From: Capra hircus
Taxonomy: Eukaryota; Chordata; Mammalia; Artiodactyla; Bovidae
Reading direction: 5' to 3'
DNA: 64,000 bases
NCBI RefSeq assembly: GCF_001704415.2
Contig: NC_030827.1
Span: 45,202,271-45,266,270, forward strand
Shown here: positions 1 through 11,800 of the stretch, in pieces
How the letters are laid out: each line of letters opens with the position of its first letter
How positions within the stretch are numbered: the first letter of the stretch is position 1
Made by a program: the position numbers and the translations under genes
The notes under the pieces: generated by a model
What the model saw: only the letters and a program-made list of their open reading frames with translations
What the model was told of the DNA's origin: nothing
The model's database searches: none

Positions 1-100
1 ACTCCGGGAGTTGGTGATGGACAGGGAGTCCTGGTGTGCTGCAATTCATGGGGCCACAAAGAGTTGGACATGACTGAGCGACTGAACTGAACTGAACTGC
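1..100 (+). mobile_element. BovB LINE 3' end, cut by window start
   Basis: The window opens inside the terminal ~100 bases of a BovB/ART2-type element. The end is diagnostic: a 'gactgagcgactgaactgaa' run in which the ACTGA unit is repeated. The 5' part lies outside the window, so its full length is unknown. Confidence 0.9.
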
Positions 101-859
101 ACCATTCTAACACTACAAAACAACAGCTTTGAATTACTCATTTGGGAATTCGACTAATTATCCGGTGTATCAATGTATGATAACAATGAATAAATTGTGA
201 AACTCTGAATCATAATTAGCTTCAGATTCCACTTCAAAATTTTCATCTTAGATTCTGAAATTTCTTTAATTAAAGCATATAACATTTGAACTGCCTACTG
301 TCATTAGAAATGACATAAATACAAAGAATATTGCTATAAGGAAATCAGTAATTATACTAATTAAATCAGACCATTAAAACATTGAAATTATTACCTTATA
401 AAACAAAAGTGGATTTCATGAAAATGTATACAATCATGTAAGTATAATGGATTTTCCATGGTAAATAACTGTTTGAAATGAAAGTAAAGGAAGAAATAAA
501 CATGATGATATAAAACTTACCTATATAAAGTTTAAAAGTATCTTAATATACATATCTAATTGCACTTGATGTTAAATATAACCAAAATATGTAGAGTCTA
601 AAATGAACTCTCAAAGATATTTGACAAAATAGTCCACAAATATGGGCAGGTTGAGGAGAAAGGTACAGAGGTATTACATCTTTACCAGTGACTTATACAA
701 AGCCTGCAGAAAATTATTTGCAGAATCAGACATATCAGACATAACTGAGCACACATGGATACACACACAAATGCAGAAAATTCAAATATGTTGTTATAGA
801 AGTAGCTTTGTTTCTTTCCTTCTATTTCAAAATCAAAGTCTAATGATGTATATTTTAAA
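101..859. other. AT-rich unique DNA
   Basis: No repeat family, splice-bounded open frame or RNA gene is recognised. The 73-codon frame at 642-863 has no coding features. Confidence 0.5.
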
Positions 860-866
860 GTAAATT

Positions 867-966
867 GTTTTTTTTTGTTTTTTTTGGCTGACCAGAGATT
901 GAAACTATGCCCTCCTGCTGCAGAAACATGTGGCCCCAACCACTGGACCACCAAGGAAGCCCCAGT
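867..966 (-). mobile_element. CHR-type tRNA-Glu SINE, 5' part
   Basis: Read on the minus strand this begins with the cetartiodactyl CHR SINE head (ggggcttccttggtggtcca) and ends in a T-run at 868-885 on the plus strand, which is its A-tail. The 7-bp flanks gtaaatt at 860-866 and 967-973 look like the target-site duplication. CHR SINEs are older than Bov-tA and shared with other cetartiodactyls. Confidence 0.8.
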
Positions 967-973
967 GTAAATT

Positions 974-1788
974 TCTTTTGATTGAAGAATACAAGTTAAT
1001 CAATAGTCATCTGATCCTGTACATCATTCACTTTAGGTCAATTTGGTCTGTGTTCAAACTGTGGCTTTGAAACACATCATATCAGCCTACCAAGAGAAGT
1101 AACTCTTCCAGGCTGCTTAAAGGTTATTATGGGACATATAGCACTGTGGATTGCTTGTTCAATGCCCATCCTCTACCCTTAGAGCATATTTTAAGTCTAT
1201 TGGCTGTATCCTATGTGTTTTTTCACCTTTTATTGTTAAAAATTTGCAAAGAAAGCTACATTTAAACCAAGTCAGTTGAACTCAGGCAAATGAGTAACAT
1301 TGGTTTTAATGGTTATACTTTTCCGAAGAAATTTATGGTTTTTTAGATGAAATAGTAGTGTTTTTTTTTAAATTTATGAAGTCAATTTCTTTGATTCTAA
1401 AGTAACATATTCCTCCTTCAAGTATATTAATGAACCTTTAATTGTCTATGCTTAAATTCAGCTAATAATCTTAAGTAGCTTAAATTGTTCAAATGACTAT
1501 AAATTTATAATAGTATTTTCTTGGCAACATAGAAAAAATAAAAAGTTATAAAATACAGCTCTGTTTTTCTTAAAACATTTTCATACTTTTGAAAATTAAG
1601 ACAAAAATACTAAAATAAAATATGTGATAAATATATTTAAATATTTACATTGTCCTTGATATTGTTGGTTGTGGTAACACTTATAACTGACATGAACTGA
1701 CTTTGAAAAATAAATGTTGGCAACATAAATAGGAGAATAATAATTTTAATTATAGGAAGAACTATGAGAGAGTTCCAATGAATATCTA
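974..1788. other. AT-rich unique DNA
   Basis: Nothing recognisable beyond short A and T runs. Confidence 0.5.
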
Positions 1789-2068
1789 TGCTGAATATTC
1801 ATTGGAAGGACTGATGCTGAAGCTGAAGTTTCAATACTTTGGCCACTTGATGCAAAGAGCTGATTCATTGGAAAAGACCCTGATCTGGAGAAAGGTTGAA
1901 GGCAGGAAGAGAAGGCAATGACAGAGGATGAGATGATTGGATGGCATCACAGATTCAACAGACATGACTCTGAGCAAACTCCAGAAGATAACGAAGGGCA
2001 AGGAAGCCTGGTATGCTGGAGTCCACCATGCCACAAACAGTTGGATGTGACAGCGACTGAACAACAAA
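1789..2068 (+). mobile_element. BovB LINE, 5'-truncated 3' end
   Basis: Matches the last ~280 bases of BovB, including the segment with 'ggactgatgctgaagctgaa' and a terminal 'gcgactgaacaacaa'. It is diverged, with small deletions, and carries no reverse-transcriptase motif. Confidence 0.9.
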
Positions 2069-2145
2069 AATATGAGGGAGTTAACTAAAAACATGATTTG
2101 AGCATTAACAAGGTTAGCAAAATGTGAATTTATATATTTATACAT

Positions 2146-2441
2146 GATAGCTCAGTTGGTGAAGAATCTGGCTGCAATTCAGGAGAACTCAGTTCTATTC
2201 CTGGTCGGGAAGTTCTGCTGGAGAAGGGATAGGCTACCCACTCCAATATTCTTGGGCTTCCCTTGTGGCTCAGTTGGTAAAGAATTCACCTGCAATGTGG
2301 GAGATTTGGGTTCGATCCCTGGATTGGGAGGATCCGCTGGAGAAGGGAAAGGCTACCCACTCCAGTATTCTGGCCTGGAGAATTCCTATATAGTCCATTG
2401 GGTTGTGAACAGCCAGACACAACTGAAAGACTTTCACTCTC
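2146..2441 (+). mobile_element. Bov-tA SINE with duplicated tRNA head
   Basis: There are two successive tRNA-Glu-derived heads ('agctcagttggtgaagaat' at about 2148 and 'ggctcagttggtaaagaatt' at about 2268), then the BovA body ending in 'actgaaagactttcactc'. The duplicated head and 'gactttcact' end mark a distinct Bov-tA subtype that also occurs at 31594 and 58781. Confidence 0.9.
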
Positions 2442-2515
2442 ACACATTTATACTTAGCATATATAACATATTATATAATGTGTATATATAACATTCATTA
2501 TGAAATATATATATA

Positions 2516-2727
2516 CGAAGTGAAGTGTTAGTCACTCAGTCCTGTCTGACTCTTTACACCTGATAGATTGTAATCCAGCAGGCTCTTCTCTCCGTGGAAT
2601 TCTCCAGGCAAGAATATTGGAGTGGGTAGCCATTCCATTCTCCAGGGGATCTTCCTGACCCAGGGATCGAACCCAGGTCTCCTACATTGTAGGAAGATTC
2701 TTTACTGTCTGAGCCAGGAGGGAAGTT

Positions 2728-2728
<1 letters not shown>
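2516..2728 (-). mobile_element. Bov-tA SINE
   Basis: Full-length inverted copy. The tRNA-like head is at the right end (gagccaggagggaag) and the BovA tail at the left (gtgttagtcactcag). It directly abuts a TA microsatellite at its 5' side. Confidence 0.9.
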
Positions 2729-2800
<72 letters not shown>

Positions 2801-2801
2801 A
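2729..2801. repeat. (TA)n/(TG) microsatellite
   Basis: Two runs of alternating TA (about 2737-2761 and 2769-2795) are separated by gtatgtg. Likely highly polymorphic. Confidence 0.97.
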
Positions 2802-3465
2802 AAGAAAGTGGGAAGATTCTTTTGATTTAAAATAAAGAATGTAAATAACTTTAACCTCTAGATTTTAAGAATCTATTGGAGCCATTGAAATATTCTGAAT
2901 ATGGATTATAACTATAAATTTCAGTGTATAGCAAGTCAACGAATATATTGAAGTGGAAAAAGAAAGAAAGAAACAGAAAAGATTTCCAGGACTCTTTTGC
3001 TAAGTGTATATAGTAAAATAAAATAAAGAAACCATTGCTCACTTTCATAGCAAAAAGCAAACTCAAGCTATACCCTCAAGTGTACATATGTACATGTATT
3101 ATACACTTTTTAAAATCTGTAATGCATTCTGGTTTAAAATAGATACAGACAAGATGAAAATGCAATGAGATCCAGCCAGTTAAGAGAATTTTTTTAATCA
3201 TGCATCTTGTTTCTCAGTTTTCAAATATATATGTGTGTGTAAAAGAAAGTTACCGTTAGTTTTAAGTACATTGCACCCAAGATATACTAGTAGTTCTAAG
3301 CGCATTGTTAGAAGCAGAAAATTACTTTAAAGCAAAGTTTTCTTCTATAACTCTAACTTATAACATGAGTAATCTCTCTTACTCATGCAAATACAAGTGT
3401 AAGGAGCTTATTGCCTTAGAAATGCAGAAGAAAATGATCCACTTGATGGTATTCTAGAGGAAAGG
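2802..3465. other. AT-rich unique DNA
   Basis: No feature recognised. A short TG run lies near 3232-3240. Confidence 0.5.
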
Positions 3466-3676
3466 AGCTTCCCAGGTGGCACAATAGTAAAGAATCTGTC
3501 TGTCCCGATGCAAGAGAACCAGGTTTGACACCTGGGTGGGAAGATCCTCTGGAGAAGGGAATGGCAACCCATTCCAGTATTCTTACCTGGAAAATTCCAT
3601 GGACAGGGGAGCCTTGCCGGCTATAGTCCAGGGGACAGAAAAGAATTATACATGACTGAATGGCTGAGCGTGAGCA
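3466..3676 (+). mobile_element. Bov-tA SINE
   Basis: Complete copy: head 'gcttcccaggtggcacaat', internal 'ctggagaagggaatggcaac', and tail 'catgactgaatggctgagc'. Moderately diverged. Confidence 0.92.
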
Positions 3677-3854
3677 GGCATGCTTGCTAGAGAAGAGACT
3701 CACCAGCTCAATGTTCCTACATATCAGAGCCAATTGATAGTGGGAGGTCTGGAGATATGGATGAAAATAAGTATGGAAAATTATTCCCTTTCTCTCTTGA
3801 CTTTTAATTTGGTGTCTGGTAGGACACAAATGTAAAAAACAGAAACAAAAAAGA

Positions 3855-4004
3855 AGCTTCCTTGGTGACTAAGATGGTTAAGAATCTTCTTACCATGCAG
3901 GAAACTCAATTTCTGTCCCTGGATTGGGAAAATTGCCTGGAGAGGGCATGGCAACACACTCCAGTATTCTTGTCTGGAGAATTACGTGAACAGAGGTGCC
4001 TGGC
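3855..4004 (+). mobile_element. Bov-tA SINE, 3'-truncated
   Basis: Has the head and first BovA segment, but stops at 'cagaggtgcctggc' without the terminal 'gactgagcgact' section. The sequence after it is unrelated, so the tail has been lost or deleted. Confidence 0.85.
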
Positions 4005-4104
4005 ACAAAAAAAATGGGGAGAGGGCCAGACTGTCTTTAAACTGCAGTCTCTCACAATGATTTTAGGGTCCCAAGCATTATCTGATGTGAAAACCTTTCC
4101 TAGA

Positions 4105-4200
4105 TGTCTGAATTGAGGAAGCTACCCAAGATCACATAGAAAGAAAATGGCAGAGCAGAATCTGAGCCCCACAGCAAGACTCTGGAACCCTAGTTTGAAC
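4105..4200 (+). mobile_element. MIR SINE fragment
   Basis: Matches the MIR core, including 'cccaagatcacatagaaag' (consensus cccaaggtcacacagctag) followed by 'tggcagagcagaatctgagc'. An ancient mammalian element, strongly diverged. Confidence 0.75.
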
Positions 4201-4574
4201 TAGATGTTTGCACTCTACAAAGCTTCATCACAAATAGCTATGGTGGAGTACTCTCCAAGCTTCTTTCAAGGCAGATGCATTACCAAGTCCCCAGTCAATA
4301 AGTGTAGTTTTCTTTTTTTTTTTTTCCCCTGCATCACCAATCATAGTGATAATGCTCTCTGAACTCAAAAGGCATATATCTGAGTTCCAGCACAATGAAA
4401 AAGAAGAAAAAAAAAAAAATAAGACTCAACACTATTTTTCTGAAAATTGAATAAGACTTAGGGTTTCCTGGAATTGTCAAAAAAGGGAGGAATGTTTAAT
4501 TTGGATGTTATTTATTATTCTAGTTTTAAGTAAAAGAAAAATGAACAATTATCAAATCAGTCTTGTGAAAACGT
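4201..4574. other. Unique DNA with T and A runs
   Basis: Contains a T-rich run at about 4310-4327 and an A-rich run at about 4406-4422. No element boundary is visible around them. Confidence 0.45.
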
Positions 4575-4711
4575 ATATAGTGGTTGAGTTGTGGCCCATG
4601 ATATATATGCCCAAATCCCAAAACTCCTAGAAGCTGTGAATGTGATCAGATTTGAAAAGAGGCAGAAGTTAACTAAATTACAGATCTTAACATAACATCA
4701 TCCTGGATTTA
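4575..4711 (+). mobile_element. MLT1 LTR (ERVL-MaLR), 5' half
   Basis: Resembles the 5' half of an MLT1 long terminal repeat ('ctgtgaatgtgatcagattt' and 'catcctggattta'). The matching 3' half resumes at 6658; the BovB material between them interrupts it. Non-coding fossil LTR. Confidence 0.7.
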
Positions 4712-4835
4712 AAGTTCAGTACAGTTCAGACATTCATTCGTGTCCGACTCTTTACGACCCTATATACTACAGCATGCCAGGCTTCCCTGTCCATCATCAA
4801 CTCTCGGGGCTGCTCAAAATCATATCCATAGAGTC
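4712..4835 (-). mobile_element. BovB 3' tail, inverted
   Basis: Minus-strand BovB 3' terminus (begins 'agttcagtacagttcagac' on plus). It faces head-to-head with the plus-strand BovB starting at 4857, separated by about 21 bases. It may be a separate small insertion or part of a rearranged one. Confidence 0.85.
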
Positions 4836-4856
4836 AGACTTAGAGTGAGCTAAACC

Positions 4857-6631
4857 AAGAAGCCTTCCTCAGTTATCAATGAAAAGAAATAGAGGAAACC
4901 AATAGAATGGGAAAGACTAAGGATCTCTTCAAGAAAATTAGAGAAACCAAGGGAATATTTCATGCAAAGATGGGCACAATAAAGGACAGAAATGGTATGG
5001 ATCTAACAGAAGCAGAAGATATTAAGAAGAGGTGGCAAGAATACACAGAAGAACTGTACAAAAAAGATCTTCATGACCAAGATAATCACGATGATATGAT
5101 CACTCATCTAGAGCCAGACATCCTGGAATGTGAAGTCAAGTGGGTCTTAGAAAGCATCACTATTAACAAAGCTAGTGGAGGTGATGAAATTCCAGTTGAG
5201 CTATTTCTAATCCTAAAAGATGATGCTGTGAAAGAGCTGCATTAAATATGCCAGCAAATTTGGAAAACTCAGCAGTGGCCACAGGACTGGAAAAGGTCAG
5301 TTTTCCTCCCAATGCCAACGAAAGACAATGGAAAGAATGCTCAAACTACTGCACAAGTGCACTCATCTCACATGTTAGCAAAATTTTCCAAGCCAGGATT
5401 CAACAGTATATGAACCATGAACCTCCAGATGTTCAAGCTTGATTTAGAAAATGCAAAGGAACTAGAGAAAAAATTGCCAACATCTTTTGGATCATTGAAA
5501 CAGCACGAGAGTTCCAGAAAAACTTCTACTTCTGCTTTATTGACTATGCCAAAGCCTTTGACTGTGTGGATCACAAAAAACTGTGGAAAATTCTTCAAGA
5601 GATGGGAACACCAAACCACCTACCTACCTCCTGAGAAATCTGTATGCAGGTGGGAAGCAACACTTAGAACTGGACATGAAACAACAGACTAGTTTCAAAT
5701 CAGGAAAGGAGCACGTCAAGGCTTTATGTTGTCACCCTGTTTATTTAAATTATACACAGAGTACATCATGAGAAACGCTGGGCGGGATGAAGCAAAATCT
5801 GGAATCAAGATTGCCAGGAGAAATATCAATAATCTCAGATATGCAGATGACACCACCCTTATGGCAGAAGGAAAGAAGAACTAAAGAGCCTCTTGATGTA
5901 AGTGAAAGAAGAGAGTAAAAACATTGGCTTAAAGCTCAACATACAGAAAACTAAGATCATGGCATCTGGTCTTATCACTTCATGGCAAATAGTGGGGAAA
6001 CAGTGGAAACAGTGACATACTTTAATTTGGGGGGCTCCAAAATCATTGTAGATGGTGACTGCAGCCATGAAATTAAAAGACGCTTCCTCCTTGGAAGGAA
6101 AGCTATGACCAAACTAGATAGCTTCTTAAAAAGCAGAGATATTTCTTTGCCAACATAGGCCCATCTAGTTAAAGCTATTGGTTTTTTTCCAGTAGTCATG
6201 TATGAATGTAAAGTTGGACTATAAAGAAAGCTGAGTGCCAAATAATTGATGCTTTTGAGCTGTGGTGTTGGAGAAGACTCTTGAGAGTCCCTTGGACTGC
6301 AAGGAGATCCAACCATTCCATTCTAAAGGAAATCAGTCCTGAATCTTCATTGCAAGGACTGATGTTGAAGCTGAAACTCCAATACTTTCGCCACATGATG
6401 CGAAGAACTGACTCCTTTGAAATGACCCTGATGCTGGGAAAGACTGAAGGCAGGAGGAGAAGGGTTGACAGAGGATGAGATGGTTGGATGGCATTACCAA
6501 CTCAATGGACATGGGTTTGAGTAAACTCCGGGAGTTGGTGGTGAACAGAAAGGCCTGGCATGCTGTAGTTCATGGGGTCGCCAAGAGTTGGACACAACTG
6601 AGAGACTGAACTGAACTGAACTGAACTGAAA
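4857..6631 (+). mobile_element. BovB LINE, RT domain to 3' end
   Basis: About 1.78 kb of a roughly 3.2-kb family, lacking the apurinic-type endonuclease and ending in three ACTGA-type units (6608-6631). It encodes the linker and RT: DILECEVKWVLESITINKAS (5119-5178), the palm motif FDCVDH (about 5560) and YADD (5839-5850). The frame is broken by a stop at 5243-5245, another in the motif after 5440 (gga to tga), and several indels. It cannot encode a working reverse transcriptase. It lies inside the MLT1 LTR split at 4711/6658. Confidence 0.95.
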
Positions 6632-6638
6632 CCAACAA

Positions 6639-6657
6639 AGGCTTCCCAGGTGGCGCA
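6639..6657 (+). mobile_element. 19-bp Bov-tA head fragment
   Basis: The run 'aggcttcccaggtggcgca' is the exact start of a Bov-tA head. It sits between the BovB tail and the resumed MLT1 LTR, and no SINE body follows. Confidence 0.6.
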
Positions 6658-6902
6658 ACTGTCCTTATGAGAGACACACAGAGTATAAGATCTATGGAAG
6701 ACAGGGCAGAGATAGAATTTGCTCACAATCCATAGGAACACCTGGAGTCACTGCCTAAAAGAGGTAAGGAGGTGATTCTCCCCCGATGTACCTTGATTTC
6801 AGTCTCTGACCTAGCAAGCAGTGAGAGAATACATGTCTGTTCTCTTAGGCCACCCAGATTGTAGTAATTTTTACAGCAACACTGGGAACATAATACAGCA
6901 GG
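6658..6902 (+). mobile_element. MLT1 LTR, 3' half
   Basis: Starts at 'actgtccttatgagagacac' and ends with the MLT1 terminus ('aggccacccagattgtagta' and 'aacataatacag'). Collinear with 4575-4711 across the BovB insertion. Confidence 0.8.
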
Positions 6903-7201
6903 ATTAAATAAGAATCATCCATTCCTGATCTTTCTAATATTGATTATAATATTGAAATAAGGGAAATTTTGATCTTGTTGCCTTTTAATTTCTCAGATGG
7001 ACTATAAATGAAACATTTCAGAGTCCTTTGGCAATATGTATTTGTACTGTGTGTAACTATATCAATAAATTAGATTCTATTTGTTATATGGAAGATGTCA
7101 AATATTCAGAAGAAACATAATTTCAAAAAACAATAAATTTTGTATTTGGCTTTATGGTTATAATAGTTTCCTTCTTACTCTTATTTATTTTGGATAGCTT
7201 T

Positions 7202-8300
7202 AGTTCAGTCACTCAGTTGTGTCCGACTCTTTGTGACCCCATGAAATGCAGCACACCAGGGCTCCCTGTCCATCACCAACTCCCAGGTCCTACCCAAAGT
7301 CATGTCCATTGAGTTAATGATGCCATCCATCCATCTCATCCTCTGTCGTCCCCTTATCCTCCTGCTCTTGATCTTTCCCAGCATCAGGGGGTTTTCAAAT
7401 GAGTCAGCTCTTCACATCAGGTGACCAAAGAATTGGAGTTTCAGCTTCAACAATCCTTCCAATGAACACCCAGGACTGATCTCCTTTAGGATGGAATGGT
7501 TGGATCTCCTTGCAGTCCAAGGGACTCTCAAGAGTCTTCTCCAACACCACAGTTCAAAAGCATCAGTTCTTCGGTGCTCAGCTTTCTTTATAGTCCAACT
7601 CTCATATCTATATATGACCACTGGAAAAACCATAGCCTTGACTGGATGGACCTTTGTTGACAAATTAATGTCTCTGCTTTTTAATATGCTTTTTAGGTTG
7701 GTCAAATCTTTCCTTCCAAGGAGCAAGCATCTTTTAATTTCATGGCTGCAATCACCATTTGCAGTGATTTTGGACCCCAGAAAGATAAAGTTTGACACTG
7801 TTTCCTCTGTTTCCCCATTTCTTTCCTGTGAAGTGATGGGACCAGATGTCATGATCTTCATTTTCTGAATGTTGAGCTTTAAGCCAACTTTTTCACTCTC
7901 CTCTTTCACTTTCATCAAGAGGCTTTTTAGTTCCTCTTCACTTTCTGCCATAAGGGTGCTGTCATCTGCATATCTGAGGTTATTGATATTTCTCCCAGCA
8001 ATCTTGATTCTAGCTTGTGTTTCATCCAGCCTAGCATTTCTCATGATGTACTCTGTATATAAGTTCAATAAGCATGGTGACAATATACAGCCTTGACATA
8101 CTCCTTTTCCTATTTGGAACCAGTCTTTTGTTCCATGTCAAGTTCTAACTGTTGCTTCCTGATCTGTATACAGGTTTCTCAAGAGGCAGGTCATGGGTCT
8201 GGTGTTCCCATGTCTTTCAAAATTTTCCACAGTTTAATGCGATCCACATAATCTAAGGCTTTGGCATAGTCAAAAAGCAGAAGTAGATGTTTTTCTGAAT
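7202..8300 (-). mobile_element. BovB LINE, 3' 1.1 kb
   Basis: Inverted, 5'-truncated copy running from the terminal 'ttcagtcactcagttgtg' at left to the RT motif-A region at right (8250-8300, encoding KAxDY). It is one of the less decayed copies here and retains the YADD box (rc at 7961-7972). The right end borders a short direct repeat of 'tattgtttcat'. Confidence 0.95.
7412..8083 (-). pseudogene. BovB reverse-transcriptase C-terminal remnant (223 codons)
   Basis: The longest open frame in the window. Reading minus: SPCLLNLYTEYIMRNA at residues 2-17 (RT motif B end), RYADDSTLMA at about 37-46 (palm catalytic box, both aspartates present), then the RTE post-RT region with YESWTIKKAEHRR and [20 protein letters not shown]. 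The N-terminal endonuclease and the first RT motifs are missing, so this is a fossil fragment of a larger ORF and not a gene. No promoter or ribosome context. Confidence 0.9.
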
Positions 8301-8337
8301 AGGTATTGTTTCATATTTTGAATAGATATTGTTTCAT

Positions 8338-8547
8338 AAGGCTCCCCTGGTGATTCAAATGGCAAAGAATTCACCTGCAATGCAGGAAACCCAGGTGCAA
8401 TCCCTGAATTTGGAATGTCCCCTGGAGAAACAAGGAAACAGCAATCCACTCCAGTATTCTTCCCTGGGGAGTTCCAAGGACAGAGCAACCTGGTGGGTCC
8501 CAGGTCACAGGGTCGAAAAATGTCAGACATAATTGAGCGACTAACAC
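8338..8547 (+). mobile_element. Bov-tA SINE with perfect 12-bp TSD
   Basis: Complete SINE flanked by atattgtttcat at 8326-8337 and again at 8548-8559. The exact duplication shows target-primed insertion and modest age. Confidence 0.95.
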
Positions 8548-8614
8548 ATATTGTTTCATTCCTTATTATGTAAATGGTGACTCAGCACATTCATTTCAGC
8601 TACATTTCACCTGT

Positions 8615-8897
8615 AAGTTGTATGTCCTTGGACCACTTGCTTACCTTCTCACAGGAAAAATTTACTCATCTCCAATATAACCAAGTAAACTGTCTACCAC
8701 TTAGAGGTTCTAAAGACTAAATAATATAATGCATATACTTCTGTTCTTTGTTATTTTTGTTAGGATAATAGTTCTGAAAGTTAGAGTAATGATTGAAAAT
8801 ATACGTACATGAACAACATTTTAGCGGAATGCCAGGCATATAATATCAGAGTAAATATTGTTTTTCTTATTATTGCTGTTATCATTTTATTATTATG
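8615..8897 (+). mobile_element. MIR SINE, near full length
   Basis: Follows the MIR order: 'ccttggaccacttgcttacc' (consensus ccttgggcaagtcacttaac), 'aaataatataatgcata', 'aatgccaggcatataatatc', and a final ATT-rich tail at 8870-8897. The middle carries extra AT-rich sequence. Confidence 0.8.
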
Positions 8898-11800
8898 GTG
8901 CTTTCAATTGGATTTTAATTGTTTTTCAATTGGAGAAAAATGGGAAAATTTTGTAAGATGGTAATTTATTCCTTGATATTGAAAAACCTATACCAAGCTC
9001 ATTATAAAGAATTGCCCAATTTCAGAGAGAATAATTTATTTTAATGCCTAAAATATATTACTGTTTCATTAAGTAGTTAATATTCACTTGAAAATGAATA
9101 AGTACTTTATTTGTTAATGGCTTTTTAAATTTTAATTTACCTCAAGATGTCTGTGTAGTTACCTAACAAGGCAAACTGCTCACTCAGGCTAATAGGAAGA
9201 GAGAAGCTTTAAAATATTTTTATTGTTAAGTAGTTTGTTAGGCTCATTGAAAAAGTCTTTGTAATTTATATGGATGTACAAGTTTGCTTTTTTTAAAAAT
9301 AACTTATGAAATTATTTCTGTATAAAGAACCCTACTGTCAGTGGAATAATTAAGCAGTACATAGTCCTAAAACACAGCTAACAAGGCTCTTCTTTTTTAT
9401 TCACAGAATAACCTGTAAAACTCTCCTAGAAACTTCAGATATGCTTCAAGGTAGTTGAGAGTAGAGCTATAGCTTGCTGATTATCAACTTTACTTATAAA
9501 CATGTCTCTCATTATTTTCAATTGCTGGGAAATTGGAAGAAGTTAGAAGTTTTATCTTTCATTAAATAAAATTTCTATTACTTCATGATGGATTAAAATA
9601 GTTTTTCCCCTCAGTTTTATTATATTTCATTCACACGCCATCTAAAACAAAACATTTGGAACTAAAATCTCATAATTTTGAAGATTCCCTTCATCAATGA
9701 TATTGGTTACTTTTGACAACTCACTTCTAAGCTTTATGGAATATAAATTATAGTATAATGGCCATTTACTCTGTGATCTTTGTACTACTTCAGATTTTCT
9801 GGGGCAACGTGTTCATTAGCAGTAAGAACTTGTTAATCAGATGAATACTTTTGAATTTGATGAAAGATTAAAATAATCTTTCTCATTTCAAAAACTAGAA
9901 AATGCTACCATCTTCAAGCTTAAACTGTCTTATTTGATGTAAGATTGCATGTAAGCTCATGTATTCATCCCCACAGAAATGCACACACACTCACAGACAC
10001 ACACATCACTCACTCTAGAGAATATTCTAAAAGGCAAAACACAATTTTCTCTAAACTTTAATATAATTATGTCCTTAAATGAATGTTATTTCATTGACTA
10101 GCAATGATTTATTGTTTTTATTTTCCTAAGATTTCAGAAATAATCATGTGTAGTATCCTTCTAATTATTAGAGGTAGCATATAGTTTTGTGGAAGGGTTT
10201 TTAGTTCTCCATGCTTAAATCCTGTACTGCACAAGAGATATTTTCTTTTTCTTTCTTCTTTTAGTGCTTGTAGCCTTATTTTCAATACTTCACTATAGAA
10301 TCCTATAGCCATCATCACTTCACCCGTCACCAAACTGTAAAGTGAGAGATTAGGGAAAAAAAAAAAAAAAAAAGACTACCACAGTTTTGTAGACATCAGT
10401 GATATAACTCAGGTGATTTGCAACATGCAGTGACCTCCATAAGCTCTGAGTAACCTGGGAAAGTATCACCGTACTAGCACAAATAATTGAATTGTCAAAT
10501 TAGATTCATATGAGTCTAGGACCTTGCCTGGGATCTAGCCTTGTTAATAATTTCAAGTGTACAAAAAATCCAGGGCCATTGTCAAATACGAGATGTTCAG
10601 GAAATCTAGGGCAGCTCCCCATATCCTCTGCTTCTCATCAGACACATGCTTTCTGAATCAGAGTAGATGAAGTCCCTAAATGAGCTCTGTGGATAATCTT
10701 TCACTATGAGAACCAGTAAGTTTTGAGACATCCTTATTTTGCATCCAAGAGAGCTATGTAGTTTACGTGACATTCTTCAGAGATTCATGCCTTATAAATC
10801 CATAGATAGTAGGTCTGTTTACATATCAGCAGTGCTAAACTGGGATCATTCTCGTCAGAGAAATCCACAGATAGTATTCTCTTCCTAACACATACCATTC
10901 ATTTGTTTAGTAAAAGAGTTGTTATCAGTATGTTTATAAGGAGGTATCTACTGCTTGCTTGTTTTCTACTGGAATACTATTTTTCTATAAATTGGAGAGA
11001 AATGAATCAGAGGCCAACTGATTTAACTCCTTCTTTCTCAGTCTAATTAAGTAAAAATAGTTCTTACTGTATAGACTACCGTCATTTATATTGGCTCTGA
11101 ATTCTATTGGAGAATCTACCTTCAATACAGGAATCCTCTCTAAACCAGAATATGTCTCAAGACTGTGATATCTGCCTTATGGACTTGTATGCTGCCACGT
11201 TACTAGGTCGGTTGCATCAAAACAGGTAAGATAATACCACTGAAAACAGAATAGTGCTTGAGGTATGGCTTTCTAGAGCACCACACTCATTTGGACGTCA
11301 GAAATGGCTATATCAAGGGACATAAGATTATTTGGAATATCATTATATAAGACTTCTTACTGACAGTTTAGAATTATAAGTATTTAGGAATCTATCATTT
11401 AAGAAAGTTGTATCTCAAACTAGATTGAAAATTTTCTTATATCTTAAAAGTAAATTTTGGGTAGATTTACTGAATTAACATTAATAATATTTTAGAATTA
11501 TGTGAAGGACATCTATTCTACCTTTCATTGCATTTAATATTATCATGAGGAACATGAACAAGTAAGTCCAAAATCTTATTGTTCTTTTATATTAGTTGAT
11601 ATATTATCTAGTTGACTATCCACATATGTCTATAAAATGTATTTAAGTAGAACTGTTTAAAAAATACAAGAGAGATGTAACTTTTCAGTTTCAAGTTGAA
11701 CTCATATTGAGATTAAAATAATTTAATCTAGGAAACAAAATACAAAATAAAAATAGACTAATTTTTGTTTTTCTGAAACTTAATCCACATGCACACACAG

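Noticed and set aside
2729..2801. TA-rich tract as a replication origin or matrix attachment site
   Set aside because: It is a simple dinucleotide repeat beside a SINE; nothing in the sequence supports a function.
8338..8420. tRNA-like heads of Bov-tA copies as tRNA genes
   Set aside because: The A- and B-box-like phrases belong to the SINE. No head folds into an intact cloverleaf with a normal anticodon arm, and each continues into the BovA body.
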